Origin: Pelagibacterium montanilacus
GTDB taxonomy: Bacteria; Pseudomonadota; Alphaproteobacteria; Rhizobiales; Devosiaceae
Length of the DNA: 64,000 nucleotides
Reading direction: 5' to 3'
Assembly (NCBI RefSeq): GCF_003992665.1
Contig: NZ_RZMX01000012.1
Coordinates: forward strand, 1-64,000
Part shown: piece by piece, positions 9,531-21,080 of the stretch
How the letters are laid out: every line of letters starts with the position of its first letter
How positions within the stretch are numbered: position 1 is the first letter of the stretch
The notes under the pieces: model-generated
Told to the model about the DNA's origin: nothing
What the model saw: only the letters and a program-made list of their open reading frames with translations
Databases searched by the model: none
Program-made: the position numbers and the translations under genes

Positions 9531-11644
9531 CGGTTCGTCAGCCTCCCCTCGATCCTGTCGAGCACCGTGAATGCAGCATCAAGGACGTTTGTGCCGGGCC
9601 CGAAAATCTCGGTCACCCCGTGCTCGCGCAGGAAATCGTAATCTCCGCTCGGGATCACGCCCCCCACGAACACCGCCAAATCGCCCAGCTCCCGGGCCTT
9701 GAGCGCAGCGACCAGCTCGGGGACCAGCGCCTTGTGCCCTGCCGCCAGCGAAGACACGCCCACCGCATCCACGCCGAGCGCATCGGCCTGGGCCGCGACC
9801 TCCTGGGGCGTCTCGAACAACGCGCCCATCTCCACGGCAAAGCCGATATCGGCAAACGCGGTGGCGATCACCTTGGCGCCGCGATCATGGCCGTCCTGCC
9901 CCATCTTGGCGATCAGGATCGCCGGCTTGCGCCCGTGACGCTGTGCAAAGGTATCGGTGCGTTCCCGGGCCGCGGCAAACTCCGGATCACCCGCATACTG
10001 ATCCGCGTATACCCCGGAAATCATGCTCTGGGTGGCGTCATAGCGCCCGAAGACATCCTCCATGGCCTGGGATATCTCCCCCAATGTGGCCCGCGCCCGC
10101 GCCGCCGCAATCGCCGCCTCGAGCAGATTGCCCTCGTTCATCGCTGCGTATTCGCGCAACGCGTTGAGTGCGAAGGCGCAGTTCTCCTCATTGCGCGCGC
10201 GTCGCACCGCCCCGATCCGCTCGATCTGGCCGGCCCGGACCTTGGCGGTGTCGATTTCGAGCGCGTCGACGCCATCCTCGGTTTCAAGCCGGTAGCGATT
10301 GACCCCCACGATCACCGCATCGCCCCGGTCGATCAAAGCCTGGCGCCGCGCCGCCACCTCCTCGATGGCCCGCTTGGGTGCTCCCGATTGCACGGCGCGC
10401 GTCATCCCGCCATCCGCCTCGATCTCGGCGATCAGCGCGCGGGCCTCTACCACCAACTGCTCGGTCAGCGCCTCGACGTAGTATGAGCCCCCCAACGGAT
10501 CGACCACGTCTGTCACGGCCGTTTCATGCTGCAGTATCAACTGCGTATTGCGCGCGATTCGCGAAGAGGTTTCGGTCGGCAGCGCGATGGCTTCATCGAA
10601 TGAATTGGTGTGCAGGCTCTGCGTTCCGCCCAGCACCGCCGCCAGCGCCTCATAAGCGGTGCGCACCACATTGTTGAGCGGATCCTGCTCGGTCAGCGAA
10701 ACCCCAGAGGTCTGGCAATGCGTGCGCAGCATTTTCGAGCGCGGGTCCGACGCGCCCAACCCCGTCATGATATCCGACCACAGCGTCCGCGCCGCCCTGA
10801 GCTTGGCGATCTCGGTGAAGAAATCCATCCCGATGCCGAAAAAGAATGAAAGCCTGGGCGCAAAGCTGTCGATAGCTAGGCCCCGCCCCCGCGCCGTGCG
10901 GACATAGTCGATCCCGTCCGCCAGCGTATAGGCCAGTTCCTGGACTGCCGTCGCCCCGGCCTCGTGCATGTGATAGCCCGAGATGGAAATCGAATTGAAG
11001 CGCGGCATGTGTTCCGAGCAATACCCGATCACGTCGCCCACGATCCGCATGGAAGGCTCGGGCGGGTAGATATAGGTGTTGCGGACCATGAACTCCTTGA
11101 GGATGTCGTTCTGGATAGTCCCCGACAGCGCTTCGGGCCCAATACCCTGCTCGTCGGCCGCCACGATGAACATGGCCAGCACCGGGATCACCGCCCCGTT
11201 CATGGTCATCGACACGCTCACCGCGTCGAGCGGTATGCCCTCGAACAGCGTTTTCATGTCCTCGACCGTGTCGATGGCCACTCCGGCCTTGCCCACATCC
11301 CCCGCAACGCGCGGATGGTCGGAATCATAGCCCCTGTGGGTGGCGAGATCGAAGGCGACCGAAAGCCCCTTCTGCCCCTTGTCCAGCGCCCGACGGTAGA
11401 ACCTGTTGCTCTCCTCTGCAGTGGAAAAGCCCGCGTATTGCCGGATCGTCCAGGGGCGGTTGGCGTACATGGTCGCCCGCACCCCGCGCGTATAGGGTTC
11501 GACGCCCGGCACCGCGCCATCCTCGCCAAAATAGACCGGCTCGATCGGCACGCCCCCGCGCTCACGCCTCAGCGCCTCGAGCGGCGTGCCGCGCAACTCG
11601 GTGCTTGCGATATGGTCCCAGACCTCGCGGGGCGTCCGGGTCAT
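9527..11644 (-). CDS. Methylmalonyl-CoA mutase
   Basis: This adenosylcobalamin enzyme converts (R)-methylmalonyl-CoA to succinyl-CoA. The 705-residue chain holds the TIM-barrel substrate domain ([35 protein letters not shown]) and a C-terminal B12 domain with the base-off motif [15 protein letters not shown]. It is a single-chain type, like the ScpA and rhizobial BhbA enzymes. The ATG at 11644 is preferred (GAGAGA six bases upstream) over an upstream ATG at 11674. It lies between pccA and the epimerase. Confidence 0.96.
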   Translation of the reverse strand: MTRTPREVWDHIASTELRGTPLEALRRERGGVPIEPVYFGEDGAVPGVEPYTRGVRATMYANRPWTIRQYAGFSTAEESNRFYRRALDKGQKGLSVAFDLATHRGYDSDHPRVAGDVGKAGVAIDTVEDMKTLFEGIPLDAVSVSMTMNGAVIPVLAMFIVAADEQGIGPEALSGTIQNDILKEFMVRNTYIYPPEPSMRIVGDVIGYCSEHMPRFNSISISGYHMHEAGATAVQELAYTLADGIDYVRTARGRGLAIDSFAPRLSFFFGIGMDFFTEIAKLRAARTLWSDIMTGLGASDPRSKMLRTHCQTSGVSLTEQDPLNNVVRTAYEALAAVLGGTQSLHTNSFDEAIALPTETSSRIARNTQLILQHETAVTDVVDPLGGSYYVEALTEQLVVEARALIAEIEADGGMTRAVQSGAPKRAIEEVAARRQALIDRGDAVIVGVNRYRLETEDGVDALEIDTAKVRAGQIERIGAVRRARNEENCAFALNALREYAAMNEGNLLEAAIAAARARATLGEISQAMEDVFGRYDATQSMISGVYADQYAGDPEFAAARERTDTFAQRHGRKPAILIAKMGQDGHDRGAKVIATAFADIGFAVEMGALFETPQEVAAQADALGVDAVGVSSLAAGHKALVPELVAALKARELGDLAVFVGGVIPSGDYDFLREHGVTEIFGPGTNVLDAAFTVLDRIEGRLTNR

Positions 11645-11693
11645 TGAGGTCTCTCGATGGGGGGCATTTGGCAAGCGCGAACGATAGCTTCCA

Positions 11694-13691
11694 TCACACG
11701 GCCTCGAATTCCATGATCACCGCGTCGACCGCCAGCACGTCGCCCTCAGACGCGGCCAGCCGCGAAACCCGGGCCCGCCGCTCGGCGCGCAGCACGTTTT
11801 CCATCTTCATGGCCTCAACGATCGCCAGCGCCTGCCCGTCCTCGACCACATCGCCCTCGGCCACTGAAAGCCGCACCACCTGCCCGGGCATCGGGCACAA
11901 CAGGAACCGGCTCATGTCCGGCGGCGTCTTGACCGGCATGTGAACCATCAGATCGGCCACATGCGGAGCCACGACCCGCGCACGCAAATCCGCGCCCCTG
12001 TAACGCAGGCGAAACCCGGAGGTGATCCGATCCATGCGCACCACGAAGGTGCGCCCGTCGATCTCGCTGACCGCCAGCGAAGCGCCCGGTTGCCAACCAT
12101 CCTCGATGGAAACCCCCTGCCCGCCGCTCATCAGAACGAATGAGTCCCCCGATTTCGGGATCGAGAAATCCCAGCGCTTGTCTCCGATCAGGACGCTGCG
12201 CTCGGCGCTATCATGCCCCCCGGCCAGCGCGGGAGGCTCGACGAACCCGCGGGTCTCGAGCTGATAGGCGGCCCGGCAGGCGAGCGCCGCCAGCGCCTTG
12301 AGCGTGCCCTCATCGGGTTCGGTCCCGGCGAACCCATCTGGAAATTGCTCCGCGATATAATTGGTCGAGAGGTCCCCTGAACGGAACCGGGCTTGCGCGG
12401 CGACAGCCGAGAGAAAAGGCACGTTGTTGCCCACGCCCTCGATCTCGAACGCGTCGAGCGCGGTCGCCATGGTCTCGATCGCCGCCTCCCGGGTCTCGCC
12501 CCAGGTCACCAGTTTTGCGATCATCGGATCGTAATAGGGGCTGATTTCCGAGCCTTCCTGAACGCCGGTATCGTTACGCACCACAAGGCGCGTCGACGCC
12601 TCCTCGGCGGGCGGACGATAGCGCTTGAGCCGGCCGGTCGAGGGCAGGAAATTGCGATAGGGATCTTCGGCATAAACCCGCGCCTCGATCGCGTGACCGG
12701 TGAGCGTAACCGCATCCTGATCGAGCCGGAGCGGCTCTCCGTCAGCGATCCGCAGCATTTCCTCGACCAGATCGAGCCCCGTCACCAGTTCGGTCACCGG
12801 ATGCTCCACCTGCAGCCGGGTGTTCATCTCCAGAAAGTAGAAATTGCGGTCCCGATCGACGATGAATTCCACCGTCCCGGCGCTCACGTAATTGACTGCC
12901 TTGGCCAGCGCCACGGCCTGCGCGCCCATCATCTCGCGTGTCGCTGCGTCGAGAAACGGCGATGGCGCCTCCTCGATCACCTTCTGGTTGCGCCGCTGGA
13001 TCGAGCATTCCCGCTCGCCCAGATGAATGCAATTGCCCCGCCCATCGGCCAGCACTTGGATTTCAATGTGGCGCGGGTTTTCGATGAACTTCTCGATGAA
13101 GATCCGGTCGTCCCCGAACGAGGACGCCGCTTCGGACTTCGCCCGCTCGAACCCCTCGGCCACCTCGTCCACCGAGCGGGCAATCCGCATGCCCTTGCCG
13201 CCTCCGCCCGCCGACGCCTTGATCATCACCGGGAATCCGATCTGGCACGCGATTGCGACCGCCTCGTCCGCATCTGCGATCAGCCCCATGTGCCCGGGAA
13301 CCGTCGACACCCCGGCCTGTGCGGCGATCTTCTTGGAAGCGATCTTGTCGCCCATCGCCTCGATCGCCTTGACCGGCGGCCCGATGAAATAAATGCCCTC
13401 GCGGCGCAGCCGCTCGGCGAACACCGGGTTCTCCGAGAGAAACCCATAGCCCGGATGCACCGCCACGGCGCCCGTGGATTTGCACGCGGCAACGATTTTT
13501 TCGATATCCAGATAGGACCGGGCAGCCGGCGCCGGCCCGATATGGACCGCCTCGTCGGCCATCTTTACATGCACCGCATCTCTGTCCGCATCCGAATAGA
13601 CCGCGACCGTCGCAATACCCATCCTGCGCGCCGTCTTGATCACCCGACACGCAATCTCGCCCCGATTGGCAATGAGGATCTTGGGAAACAT
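11694..13691 (-). CDS. pccA: Propionyl-CoA carboxylase, alpha subunit
   Basis: It carboxylates biotin and carries it to the beta subunit. Biotin carboxylase N-domain ([17 protein letters not shown]), ATP-grasp region ([36 protein letters not shown]) and C-domain are followed by a linker domain and a C-terminal biotinyl domain with the modified lysine in EAMKMEN. Length is 665 residues, normal for PccA. It begins 11 bp after the pccB stop; GAGG precedes the ATG. Confidence 0.97.
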   Translation of the reverse strand: MFPKILIANRGEIACRVIKTARRMGIATVAVYSDADRDAVHVKMADEAVHIGPAPAARSYLDIEKIVAACKSTGAVAVHPGYGFLSENPVFAERLRREGIYFIGPPVKAIEAMGDKIASKKIAAQAGVSTVPGHMGLIADADEAVAIACQIGFPVMIKASAGGGGKGMRIARSVDEVAEGFERAKSEAASSFGDDRIFIEKFIENPRHIEIQVLADGRGNCIHLGERECSIQRRNQKVIEEAPSPFLDAATREMMGAQAVALAKAVNYVSAGTVEFIVDRDRNFYFLEMNTRLQVEHPVTELVTGLDLVEEMLRIADGEPLRLDQDAVTLTGHAIEARVYAEDPYRNFLPSTGRLKRYRPPAEEASTRLVVRNDTGVQEGSEISPYYDPMIAKLVTWGETREAAIETMATALDAFEIEGVGNNVPFLSAVAAQARFRSGDLSTNYIAEQFPDGFAGTEPDEGTLKALAALACRAAYQLETRGFVEPPALAGGHDSAERSVLIGDKRWDFSIPKSGDSFVLMSGGQGVSIEDGWQPGASLAVSEIDGRTFVVRMDRITSGFRLRYRGADLRARVVAPHVADLMVHMPVKTPPDMSRFLLCPMPGQVVRLSVAEGDVVEDGQALAIVEAMKMENVLRAERRARVSRLAASEGDVLAVDAVIMEFEAV

Positions 13692-13702
13692 CTATCTGGA
13701 CC

Positions 13703-15235
<1,533 letters not shown>

Positions 15236-15310
15236 GCCTTGCCCCTCCCTCGTCCGTTCACACTAGCGCACAGGTTCGACCGCGCCAGCCATCATTTGCA
15301 AAGTGCCCTA

Positions 15311-16153
15311 TCAGGCCGCGTCCAGCCGCTGGGCATGCCAGCGGATGTGGCTGTCCATGAAGGTGGAGATGAAGAAATAGGAGTGGTCGTACCCCTCCTG
15401 CATGCGCAGCCGCAGCGGCTGGCCCGCAGCCTCGCAGGCCTTGGCGAACCGCTCGGGCATCAACCCGCTTTCGAGGAAACCATCTGCCGTGCCCTGGTCG
15501 ATCAGAAGCTCGCCATTGAACCGCGCGCCGTCTTCGATGAGCGCGCACGCATCATGGGCGCGCCACGCAGCCTGGTCGGGCCCCAGATATTTCTCGAACG
15601 CGCCCTTGGACCAGTCCGCCTCCATCGGGTTGACGATGGGCGCGAACGCCGAGCACGAGCGGAACCGGCCGGGATTGGACAGCGCGAACGTCAGCGCGCC
15701 ATGCCCGCCCATCGAGTGCCCGAAGACCGACTGGCGGTCCATATCGGCGGGAAAGTGCTCGCGCACCAGCGCGGGCAATTCATCGAGCAGATAGCTGCGC
15801 ATGCGGTAGTTCGCATCATAGGGCGCCTGGGTCGCATCCACATAGAACCCCGCCCCGCAGCCGAACTGCCAGTTATCGGGTTCGTCCGGCACGCCCTCGC
15901 CGCGCGGGCTCGTGTCCGGGCAGATCACAATCACGCCCAGTTCGGCGGCGGTGCGCCGGTATTCGCCCTTGTCCATGACGTTCTGATGCGTGCAGGTCAG
16001 CCCCGAAAGATACCAGAGCACCGGCAGGGTCTGCCCCTTCTCGTGCTCGGGCACGAAAACGGCAAAGGTCATCTCGCACCCCGTCGTCCGCGCGGCGTGC
16101 GAATGCACGCTCTGCGTACCGCCAAAGGATAGGGCTTGCGATAGGGTCTTCAT
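15311..16153 (-). CDS. fghA: S-formylglutathione hydrolase
   Basis: It hydrolyses S-formylglutathione to formate and glutathione, the second step of formaldehyde oxidation. This is an esterase-D type alpha/beta hydrolase with nucleophile serine in FGHSMGGHGAL, aspartate in IDQGTADGF, and histidine in GYDHSYFF. Length is 280 residues. The frame stays open far upstream, but the ATG at 16153 (GGGAGC upstream) gives the conserved start KTLSQALSFGGTQSVHSH. It is the last gene of the adhC operon. Confidence 0.96.
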   Translation of the reverse strand: MKTLSQALSFGGTQSVHSHAARTTGCEMTFAVFVPEHEKGQTLPVLWYLSGLTCTHQNVMDKGEYRRTAAELGVIVICPDTSPRGEGVPDEPDNWQFGCGAGFYVDATQAPYDANYRMRSYLLDELPALVREHFPADMDRQSVFGHSMGGHGALTFALSNPGRFRSCSAFAPIVNPMEADWSKGAFEKYLGPDQAAWRAHDACALIEDGARFNGELLIDQGTADGFLESGLMPERFAKACEAAGQPLRLRMQEGYDHSYFFISTFMDSHIRWHAQRLDAA

Positions 16154-16179
16154 GATCGGGCTCCCGGTCGTCTGTGATG

Positions 16180-16827
16180 TCATCCAGCCAGCGAAACCGC
16201 CGCGTTCACCGCGGCGGCAACCAGCACAGTGTTGAAAAAGAACGAGACCACCGCATGGACCAGATTGGCCTTGCGCATGGATGTGGCGGTGATCGCGACG
16301 TCCGAGGTCTGGCATGTCATCCCGATCACCAGCGCGAAATAGAGAAAGTCGAACCCGCCGGGCGCATCGGAATGCGGGAATTCCAGCCCCCGCTCCTTGA
16401 CCGCCCGAGAGGGGCGCCAATAAAGGTGCGCATAATGGAGCGCAGCCATGGTGTGGATCGTCAGCCAGCCCAGCGCCACCGCGGCGAAGCCGAGGAGCAG
16501 ATCGGAGATGGTGGGCTCGTTCTCGCGGTTGAGTAGCAGGAACAGCGAAGCCAGCGAGATCATGATCGCGGCCAGCGTCACCAGGAAGATGATGGGGGCA
16601 GGCTCGTCGGTGTCTGTGGCATGGCGGCGCAGATAGGTCGCATCGAGCCGGGGCATACGGATGGCGACCACCGCCAGATAGACGAGGAAAAACCCGACCG
16701 CTGCCAGCTCCACGGCAAGGCCGGGCACCAAGGCCAGGCCCAACACAAGCGCAAAAACCCCGCCCATGAGCCCTGCGTAGAACGGCAGATGCCGGAGGTG
16801 TCTTCCCTTCGCCGCCCGTGTACTCAC
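16180..16827 (-). CDS. DUF1345 membrane protein
   Basis: This 215-residue integral membrane protein has about five hydrophobic segments and a conserved DUF1345 core (HTMAALHYAHLYW, FLYFALVIGMTCQTSDVAI). Its function is unknown. The start is taken as GTG at 16827, which overlaps the stop of the yaiI-like gene (GTGA), so translation is probably coupled. It sits between yaiI and fghA in the formaldehyde operon. A role linked to formaldehyde is only positional. Confidence 0.85.
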   Translation of the reverse strand: MSTRAAKGRHLRHLPFYAGLMGGVFALVLGLALVPGLAVELAAVGFFLVYLAVVAIRMPRLDATYLRRHATDTDEPAPIIFLVTLAAIMISLASLFLLLNRENEPTISDLLLGFAAVALGWLTIHTMAALHYAHLYWRPSRAVKERGLEFPHSDAPGGFDFLYFALVIGMTCQTSDVAITATSMRKANLVHAVVSFFFNTVLVAAAVNAAVSLAG

Positions 16828-17294
16828 TGCGCCGCCCCGCCAGGCGCCGTGCGCTTGGCCTTGATGCACAGCGTGTCGAAGGCCTGAAGGAAGTTCGAGC
16901 GGTCCCGGGGCGTGAAGCTGGCATTGAGGCCGCGGCTCTCCCCGGTCTCACGCAGGTGCTGATTGAGATTGCGCATAGCCAGCGCCATACCGATCGAACT
17001 GGTGTCGAATATGCGCCCGGTCGGCCCGATGGCGTAAGCGTCTTTCTTGAGCGCCCTGTCCGCCAGCGGAATATCGGCGGTCACCACGATATCGCTGGCC
17101 GCGATTTCCTCGGCGATCCAGTCGTCGGCTGCATCGGGGTCCTTGGGCACGGTCACCATGCGGACAAGCGGATCGCGGCTGGGCCGCAATCCGGTATTGG
17201 CGACCATCGAGACGCGCATCTGGTGCCGCTCGGCCACCTTGAGCACCTCTGCCTTGACCGGGCAGGCATCCGCATCGACGTAGATTTGCGGCAC
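16824..17294 (-). CDS. YaiI/YqxD family (DUF188) protein
   Basis: This is a 156-residue PIN-like protein of the YaiI/YqxD family. The conserved N-terminus IYVDADACPVKAEV and the later VTADIPLADRAL are present, while the biochemical role of the family is uncertain. The frame runs open into adhC. GTG at 17294 matches the usual family start and lies eight bases after the adhC stop. It overlaps DUF1345 downstream. Confidence 0.9.
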   Translation of the reverse strand: MPQIYVDADACPVKAEVLKVAERHQMRVSMVANTGLRPSRDPLVRMVTVPKDPDAADDWIAEEIAASDIVVTADIPLADRALKKDAYAIGPTGRIFDTSSIGMALAMRNLNQHLRETGESRGLNASFTPRDRSNFLQAFDTLCIKAKRTAPGGAAQ

Positions 17295-17302
17295 CCGAAC
17301 GC

Positions 17303-18430
17303 TCAGTACAGCACCACTGAGCGGATCGATTCGCCCTTGTGCATCAGATCGAACCCGGTGTTGATGTCTTCGAGCCGCAGCGTGTGGGTGATCATCGGGT
17401 CGATCTCGATCTTGCCCGACATGTACCAGTCCACGATCTTGGGCACGTCTGTGCGCCCACGCGCGCCGCCGAATGCCGTACCCATCCACTGACGGCCGGT
17501 CACCAGCTGGAAGGGGCGGGTGGAAATCTCCGCCCCCGCGGCCGCCACCCCGATCACCACAGATTTGCCCCAGCCGCGATGGCTGGCCTCGAGCGCCTGA
17601 CGCATCACGGTCACGTTGCCGGTGCAGTCGAAGGTATAATCCGCGCCCCCGATCTGGTCGGCCCCGCGCTTGGTCATATTGACGAGATGGGGCACGATAT
17701 CGCCGTCGATCTCCTTGGGATTGACGAAATGAGTCATCCCGAAGCGCTCGCCCCAGCTTTTCTTGTCGTTGTTCAGATCCACGCCGATGATCATGTCGGC
17801 GCCGGCCATCTTCAGGCCCTGGATCACATTGAGCCCGATGCCTCCGAGCCCGAAGACCACCGCCGTCGATCCCTGTTCGACCTTGGCGGTGTTGATCACC
17901 GCGCCCACGCCCGTGGTCACCCCGCAACCGACGTAGCAGACCTTGTCGAACGGCGCGTTCGCATCGATCTTGGCCACCGCGATTTCCGGCATCACCGTGT
18001 AGTTGGAAAAGGTCGAGCACCCCATGTAGTGAAAGATAGGCTTGCCCTTGTAGGAGAACCGCGAGGTCCCATCGGGCATCAGCCCTTGGCCCTGGGTGGA
18101 CCGGATCGCCGTGCACAGATTGGTCTTGCGCGACAGGCACGAGGGGCACTCGCGGCATTCGGGCGTATAGAGCGGGATGACGTGATCGCCCTTCTTGACG
18201 CTGGTCACCCCCGGCCCGACATCGACCACGATACCCGCGCCCTCATGGCCAAGGATCGCCGGGAACAGCCCTTCAGGGTCGGCGCCCGAAAGCGTGAACT
18301 CGTCGGTGTGGCAGATACCCGTTGCCTTGATCTCGATGAGGACTTCGCCAGCCTTGGGGCCCTCCAGATCGACCTCTACGATCTCGAGAGGCTTGCCCGC
18401 CTCAAATGCCACCGCCGCGCGCGTCTTCAT
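17303..18430 (-). CDS. frmA: S-(hydroxymethyl)glutathione dehydrogenase (class III ADH)
   Basis: It oxidises S-hydroxymethylglutathione, formed from formaldehyde and glutathione, to S-formylglutathione. The catalytic zinc ligands are in TGICHTDE and LGHEGAG. The structural zinc has four cysteines in [15 protein letters not shown]. The Rossmann motif is [13 protein letters not shown]. Length is 375 residues. ATG at 18430 has GGAGA upstream. First gene of the adhC-yaiI-DUF1345-fghA operon. No FrmR-type regulator is adjacent. Confidence 0.97.
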   Translation of the reverse strand: MKTRAAVAFEAGKPLEIVEVDLEGPKAGEVLIEIKATGICHTDEFTLSGADPEGLFPAILGHEGAGIVVDVGPGVTSVKKGDHVIPLYTPECRECPSCLSRKTNLCTAIRSTQGQGLMPDGTSRFSYKGKPIFHYMGCSTFSNYTVMPEIAVAKIDANAPFDKVCYVGCGVTTGVGAVINTAKVEQGSTAVVFGLGGIGLNVIQGLKMAGADMIIGVDLNNDKKSWGERFGMTHFVNPKEIDGDIVPHLVNMTKRGADQIGGADYTFDCTGNVTVMRQALEASHRGWGKSVVIGVAAAGAEISTRPFQLVTGRQWMGTAFGGARGRTDVPKIVDWYMSGKIEIDPMITHTLRLEDINTGFDLMHKGESIRSVVLY

Positions 18431-18626
18431 GTGCGTATCTCCATTCCCTTGCAGACGGCCCGCCCGCAAAGCGCCGCGCCGATCACCGTTGTCGAACGAT
18501 TTCAAGTCTGTATTGGCCGAGGCGTCAACCCGCACGAGCCATCGTTACCGCCAACAGCGCAGTTGACGCGCGACGGCATCGACCGAACTGCGCCAGGAAA
18601 AGCCCGCAATGTGAGGGGGATGGCGT

Positions 18627-18700
18627 TGGAGCGGGTGAAGGGAATCGAACCCTCGTCGTAAGCTTGGAAGGCTTCTGCTCTACCATTGAGCTACACCCGC
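18627..18700 (-). tRNA. tRNA-Gly (anticodon TCC)
   Basis: The minus strand folds into a complete cloverleaf beginning GCGGGTGTAGCTCAATGG. It has anticodon loop CTTCCAA, T-arm GGGTTCGATTCCC and acceptor pairing GCGGGTG/CACCCGC. CCA is encoded at the 3' end (18627-18629). Confidence 0.97.
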
Positions 18701-18751
18701 TCAGGGTGCGCCCCGTCTCGGGGGCAGTGCGTGCTCGCGCGGGCCGCAGTC

Positions 18752-18836
18752 TGGTGGAGGGGGCTGGATTCGAACCAGCGTAGCCATAGGCGTCAGATTT
18801 ACAGTCTGATGGATTTAACCACTCTCCCACCCCTCC
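18752..18836 (-). tRNA. tRNA-Tyr (anticodon GTA)
   Basis: An 85-nt minus-strand tRNA with a long variable arm. The acceptor is GGAGGGG/CCCCTCC, the anticodon loop CTGTAAA, and the T-arm CTGGTTCGAATCCAG, with an encoded CCA end. It sits 51 bp from tRNA-Gly in the same direction, so the two are probably cotranscribed. Confidence 0.97.
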
Positions 18837-19008
18837 CCGAAGCATCGGCGAAGCGCGATGTCGACACGACCGGAACCCCAACCGCGTCTGTGGCGGTTTA
18901 TGCTGACCGGGAGCCCATGTGTCAACTGCCCGCCATGGGAAAATTGCAGACTCTTCAACACGCACGATCCGCTTGCCGACCCATGACAAAGGGGCTACCC
19001 CTCTGGCC

Positions 19009-19764
19009 ATGAGCAAGAACAAGTTCCCGCCCAGAAAGCGGCCGCAGCGCGCGCCCGAAGACGAGCCGGTCTACCTCTATGGTATCCATACCGTTCGCGC
19101 CGCGCTGGACAACCCCAGACGCGTCCGGCGCCAGTTGCTCGCCACCACCAACGGGCTCAACAGGCTGGCCGAGGGCGGCCCCCTGCCCGCGATCGAAACC
19201 ATCGAAAAGACGCCGCGCGAACTCGACGCGCTTCTGGGCACCGATGCGGTGCATCAGGGCGTGGCGCTCGAAGTCGATCCAGTCGACCGCGCGCGGCTCG
19301 ACGATATCAGTTCGCTCGATCTCGTTATCGTGCTCGATCAGGTCACCGACCCTCACAATGTGGGCGCCATTCTGCGCACCGCCTGCGCATTCGGGGCCGA
19401 TGCGGTGGTCACCACCAACCGCTACGCCCCCCGGGAAACCGGAGTTCTGGCCAAGTCGGCCTCCGGCGCGCTGGACATGATCCCGCTGGTCGCGGTGCGC
19501 AATCTCGGGGATGCAATCGAGGAGCTCAAGGCTCAGGGCCTCATGTGCCTCGGCTTTGATTCCGAGGCTCCGGCCCTGCTGCGCCCCCGCGCGCCGGGCG
19601 GGCGCCTCGCCATTGTTCTGGGCGCCGAGGGCAAGGGATTGCGTCAGAAGACCCGTTCGCTATGCGACGAGATGGTCCGGCTCGACATGCCCGGCCCGAT
19701 CAAGTCGCTCAACGTGTCCAACGCTGCCGCAATCGCGCTATTCGCCGCGACGGCGGGCCGCTGA
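19009..19764 (+). CDS. rlmB: 23S rRNA 2'-O-methyltransferase, TrmH/SpoU family
   Basis: This SPOUT-class methyltransferase probably modifies 23S rRNA G2251. A substrate-binding N-terminal part (YLYGIHTVRAALDNP) is followed by the three SpoU motifs: DQVTDPHNVGAILRTACAFG, VLGAEGKGL and LNVSNAAAIALF. Length is 251 residues. The ATG at 19009 is used, since the upstream in-frame ATG would add about 30 residues with no family similarity. It runs divergently from the two tRNAs. Confidence 0.94.
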   Translation: MSKNKFPPRKRPQRAPEDEPVYLYGIHTVRAALDNPRRVRRQLLATTNGLNRLAEGGPLPAIETIEKTPRELDALLGTDAVHQGVALEVDPVDRARLDDISSLDLVIVLDQVTDPHNVGAILRTACAFGADAVVTTNRYAPRETGVLAKSASGALDMIPLVAVRNLGDAIEELKAQGLMCLGFDSEAPALLRPRAPGGRLAIVLGAEGKGLRQKTRSLCDEMVRLDMPGPIKSLNVSNAAAIALFAATAGR

Positions 19765-19822
19765 CGAGCGTCCCGAAATACGGCCGACGCTTTCCGCTTC
19801 GTAAGCGCAGAAGAACCCCGGC

Positions 19823-20695
19823 TTACAGCCCCGCCGTCACCAACGGCGTGTCAAACACCGATCCGTCCGTGCTCTTGAGCGAAACCACGCTGTAGCCCCG
19901 CTCGGCCAGGGCGGCGAGGAAATCGGGCAGCATGGCGACGGTCCGCGCATGGATGTCGTGGAACAGGATCACGCCCCTCCCCTTGCGCTCGAGTGCATCG
20001 AGCGTCGACTGCAGCAGTTCAGACGCGGTGACCGAGTAGTAATCCTTGGAATCGATGTCCACGCCCAGCTCGATCAGATGCCCATCGGCCACCGCCGTGC
20101 GCAGCACCCCGTCATAGGCGAGATAGGGAAACCGGAAGAACCGCGAGACATCGCCCGCCCCGTCCGCGCCGAGCGCCTCGGCAACTGCCTCATGGCCCGC
20201 CTGCACTTCAGCCATAGCCTCGGCCGGGGAAAGCTCGGTCAGTCGGGCATGGTCATAGGTGTGAGAGCCGATCGTGTGCCCATCAGCCGCCACGGCCCGG
20301 ACCAGTCCGGGATGCGCCCGGGCGGCCCGTCCCAGCATGAAAAACACCGCCTTGGCCTCATGGCGCCCGAGCGCATCCAGCACAGCCTCGGTCCGTTCCG
20401 GCCGGGGACCATCGTCGAAGGTCAGCACCACTTCGCCGGGGGCAAGGGCAATACCCGCCCGCTCGCCCACGATCAGCGTCCGGCCGGCCAGCGATGTCGC
20501 CCGCTGGTCAATGCCTGCCATTCGATATTCTGGTGTCGACCGCAAATGCCCCGACCCGGTCGACGCGGTGATGACCGTATCGATGCCGGCATTATAGGCG
20601 CTGAGCGTAGGACCGGCCTCTGGTGGCCGGGCACAACCGGCGAGCGCCAGCGCTGCAAGACTTGCAATAGATAAGAGTTTGAACACGATCCCCAC
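19823..20695 (-). CDS. Polysaccharide deacetylase lipoprotein
   Basis: A lipobox (LALAGC) near residue 20 predicts a lipoprotein exported to the cell envelope. The NodB-homology domain has VVLTFDDGPRPERT (metal-binding aspartate pair), SHTYDHARL (metal histidines), FRFPYLAYDG and a C-terminal LFHDIH. Length is 290 residues. Start is GTG at 20695 with GGGGGC close upstream. The natural substrate is not evident. It ends convergently with rlmB. Confidence 0.92.
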   Translation of the reverse strand: MGIVFKLLSIASLAALALAGCARPPEAGPTLSAYNAGIDTVITASTGSGHLRSTPEYRMAGIDQRATSLAGRTLIVGERAGIALAPGEVVLTFDDGPRPERTEAVLDALGRHEAKAVFFMLGRAARAHPGLVRAVAADGHTIGSHTYDHARLTELSPAEAMAEVQAGHEAVAEALGADGAGDVSRFFRFPYLAYDGVLRTAVADGHLIELGVDIDSKDYYSVTASELLQSTLDALERKGRGVILFHDIHARTVAMLPDFLAALAERGYSVVSLKSTDGSVFDTPLVTAGL

Positions 20696-20888
20696 CAGGT
20701 GCCCCCATGCCCGAAAGCGCCTGATGCAGTCTTGATGATTATGGTTAACAACCGGTTCCGTAGCTCCGTGTTTATACTTAACGAAGTCTTACCCTTCGCG
20801 CCCGGAACGCCACTGCCACAAGCCACCTTACCGCCCGGCCCGCACCAGTCTTGCGCCGGCCTGGACATGGTGATAGCTAGCGCTCGTT

Positions 20889-20964
20889 GCCGGTATAGCT
20901 CAGTTGGTAGAGCATCTGATTTGTAATCAGAGGGTCGCGGGTTCAAGTCCTGCTGCCGGCACCA
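20889..20964 (+). tRNA. tRNA-Thr (anticodon TGT), integration target
   Basis: A complete 76-nt cloverleaf beginning GCCGGTATAGCTCAGTTGG, with anticodon loop TTTGTAA, T-arm CGGGTTCAAGTCCTG and encoded CCA. Its 3' part from base 20916 is duplicated exactly at 33086. The 5' part is not duplicated, so this copy is the functional one restored by integration. Confidence 0.98.
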
Positions 20965-20966
20965 GC
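20916..20966 (+). repeat. attL, 51-bp direct repeat
   Basis: This copy spans the anticodon arm to the CCA end of tRNA-Thr plus GC. It is identical to 33086-33136. The match stops at t/g on the left and t/c on the right. Confidence 0.95.
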
Positions 20967-21080
20967 TAATCAGGCACTTAGCACACATTCTTCATAAGCC
21001 GGTGTAGCTGCCCGCCTACAGGGTAACGCCCGGGGTAAATCGGAACCACGTTTCGCCTGCACTTGCGCGTTCCGGGTTAT

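Noticed and set aside
15311-16951. 546-residue minus frame as one protein
   Set aside because: Only the last 280 residues are S-formylglutathione hydrolase. The upstream part is an out-of-frame reading of the DUF1345 and yaiI genes.
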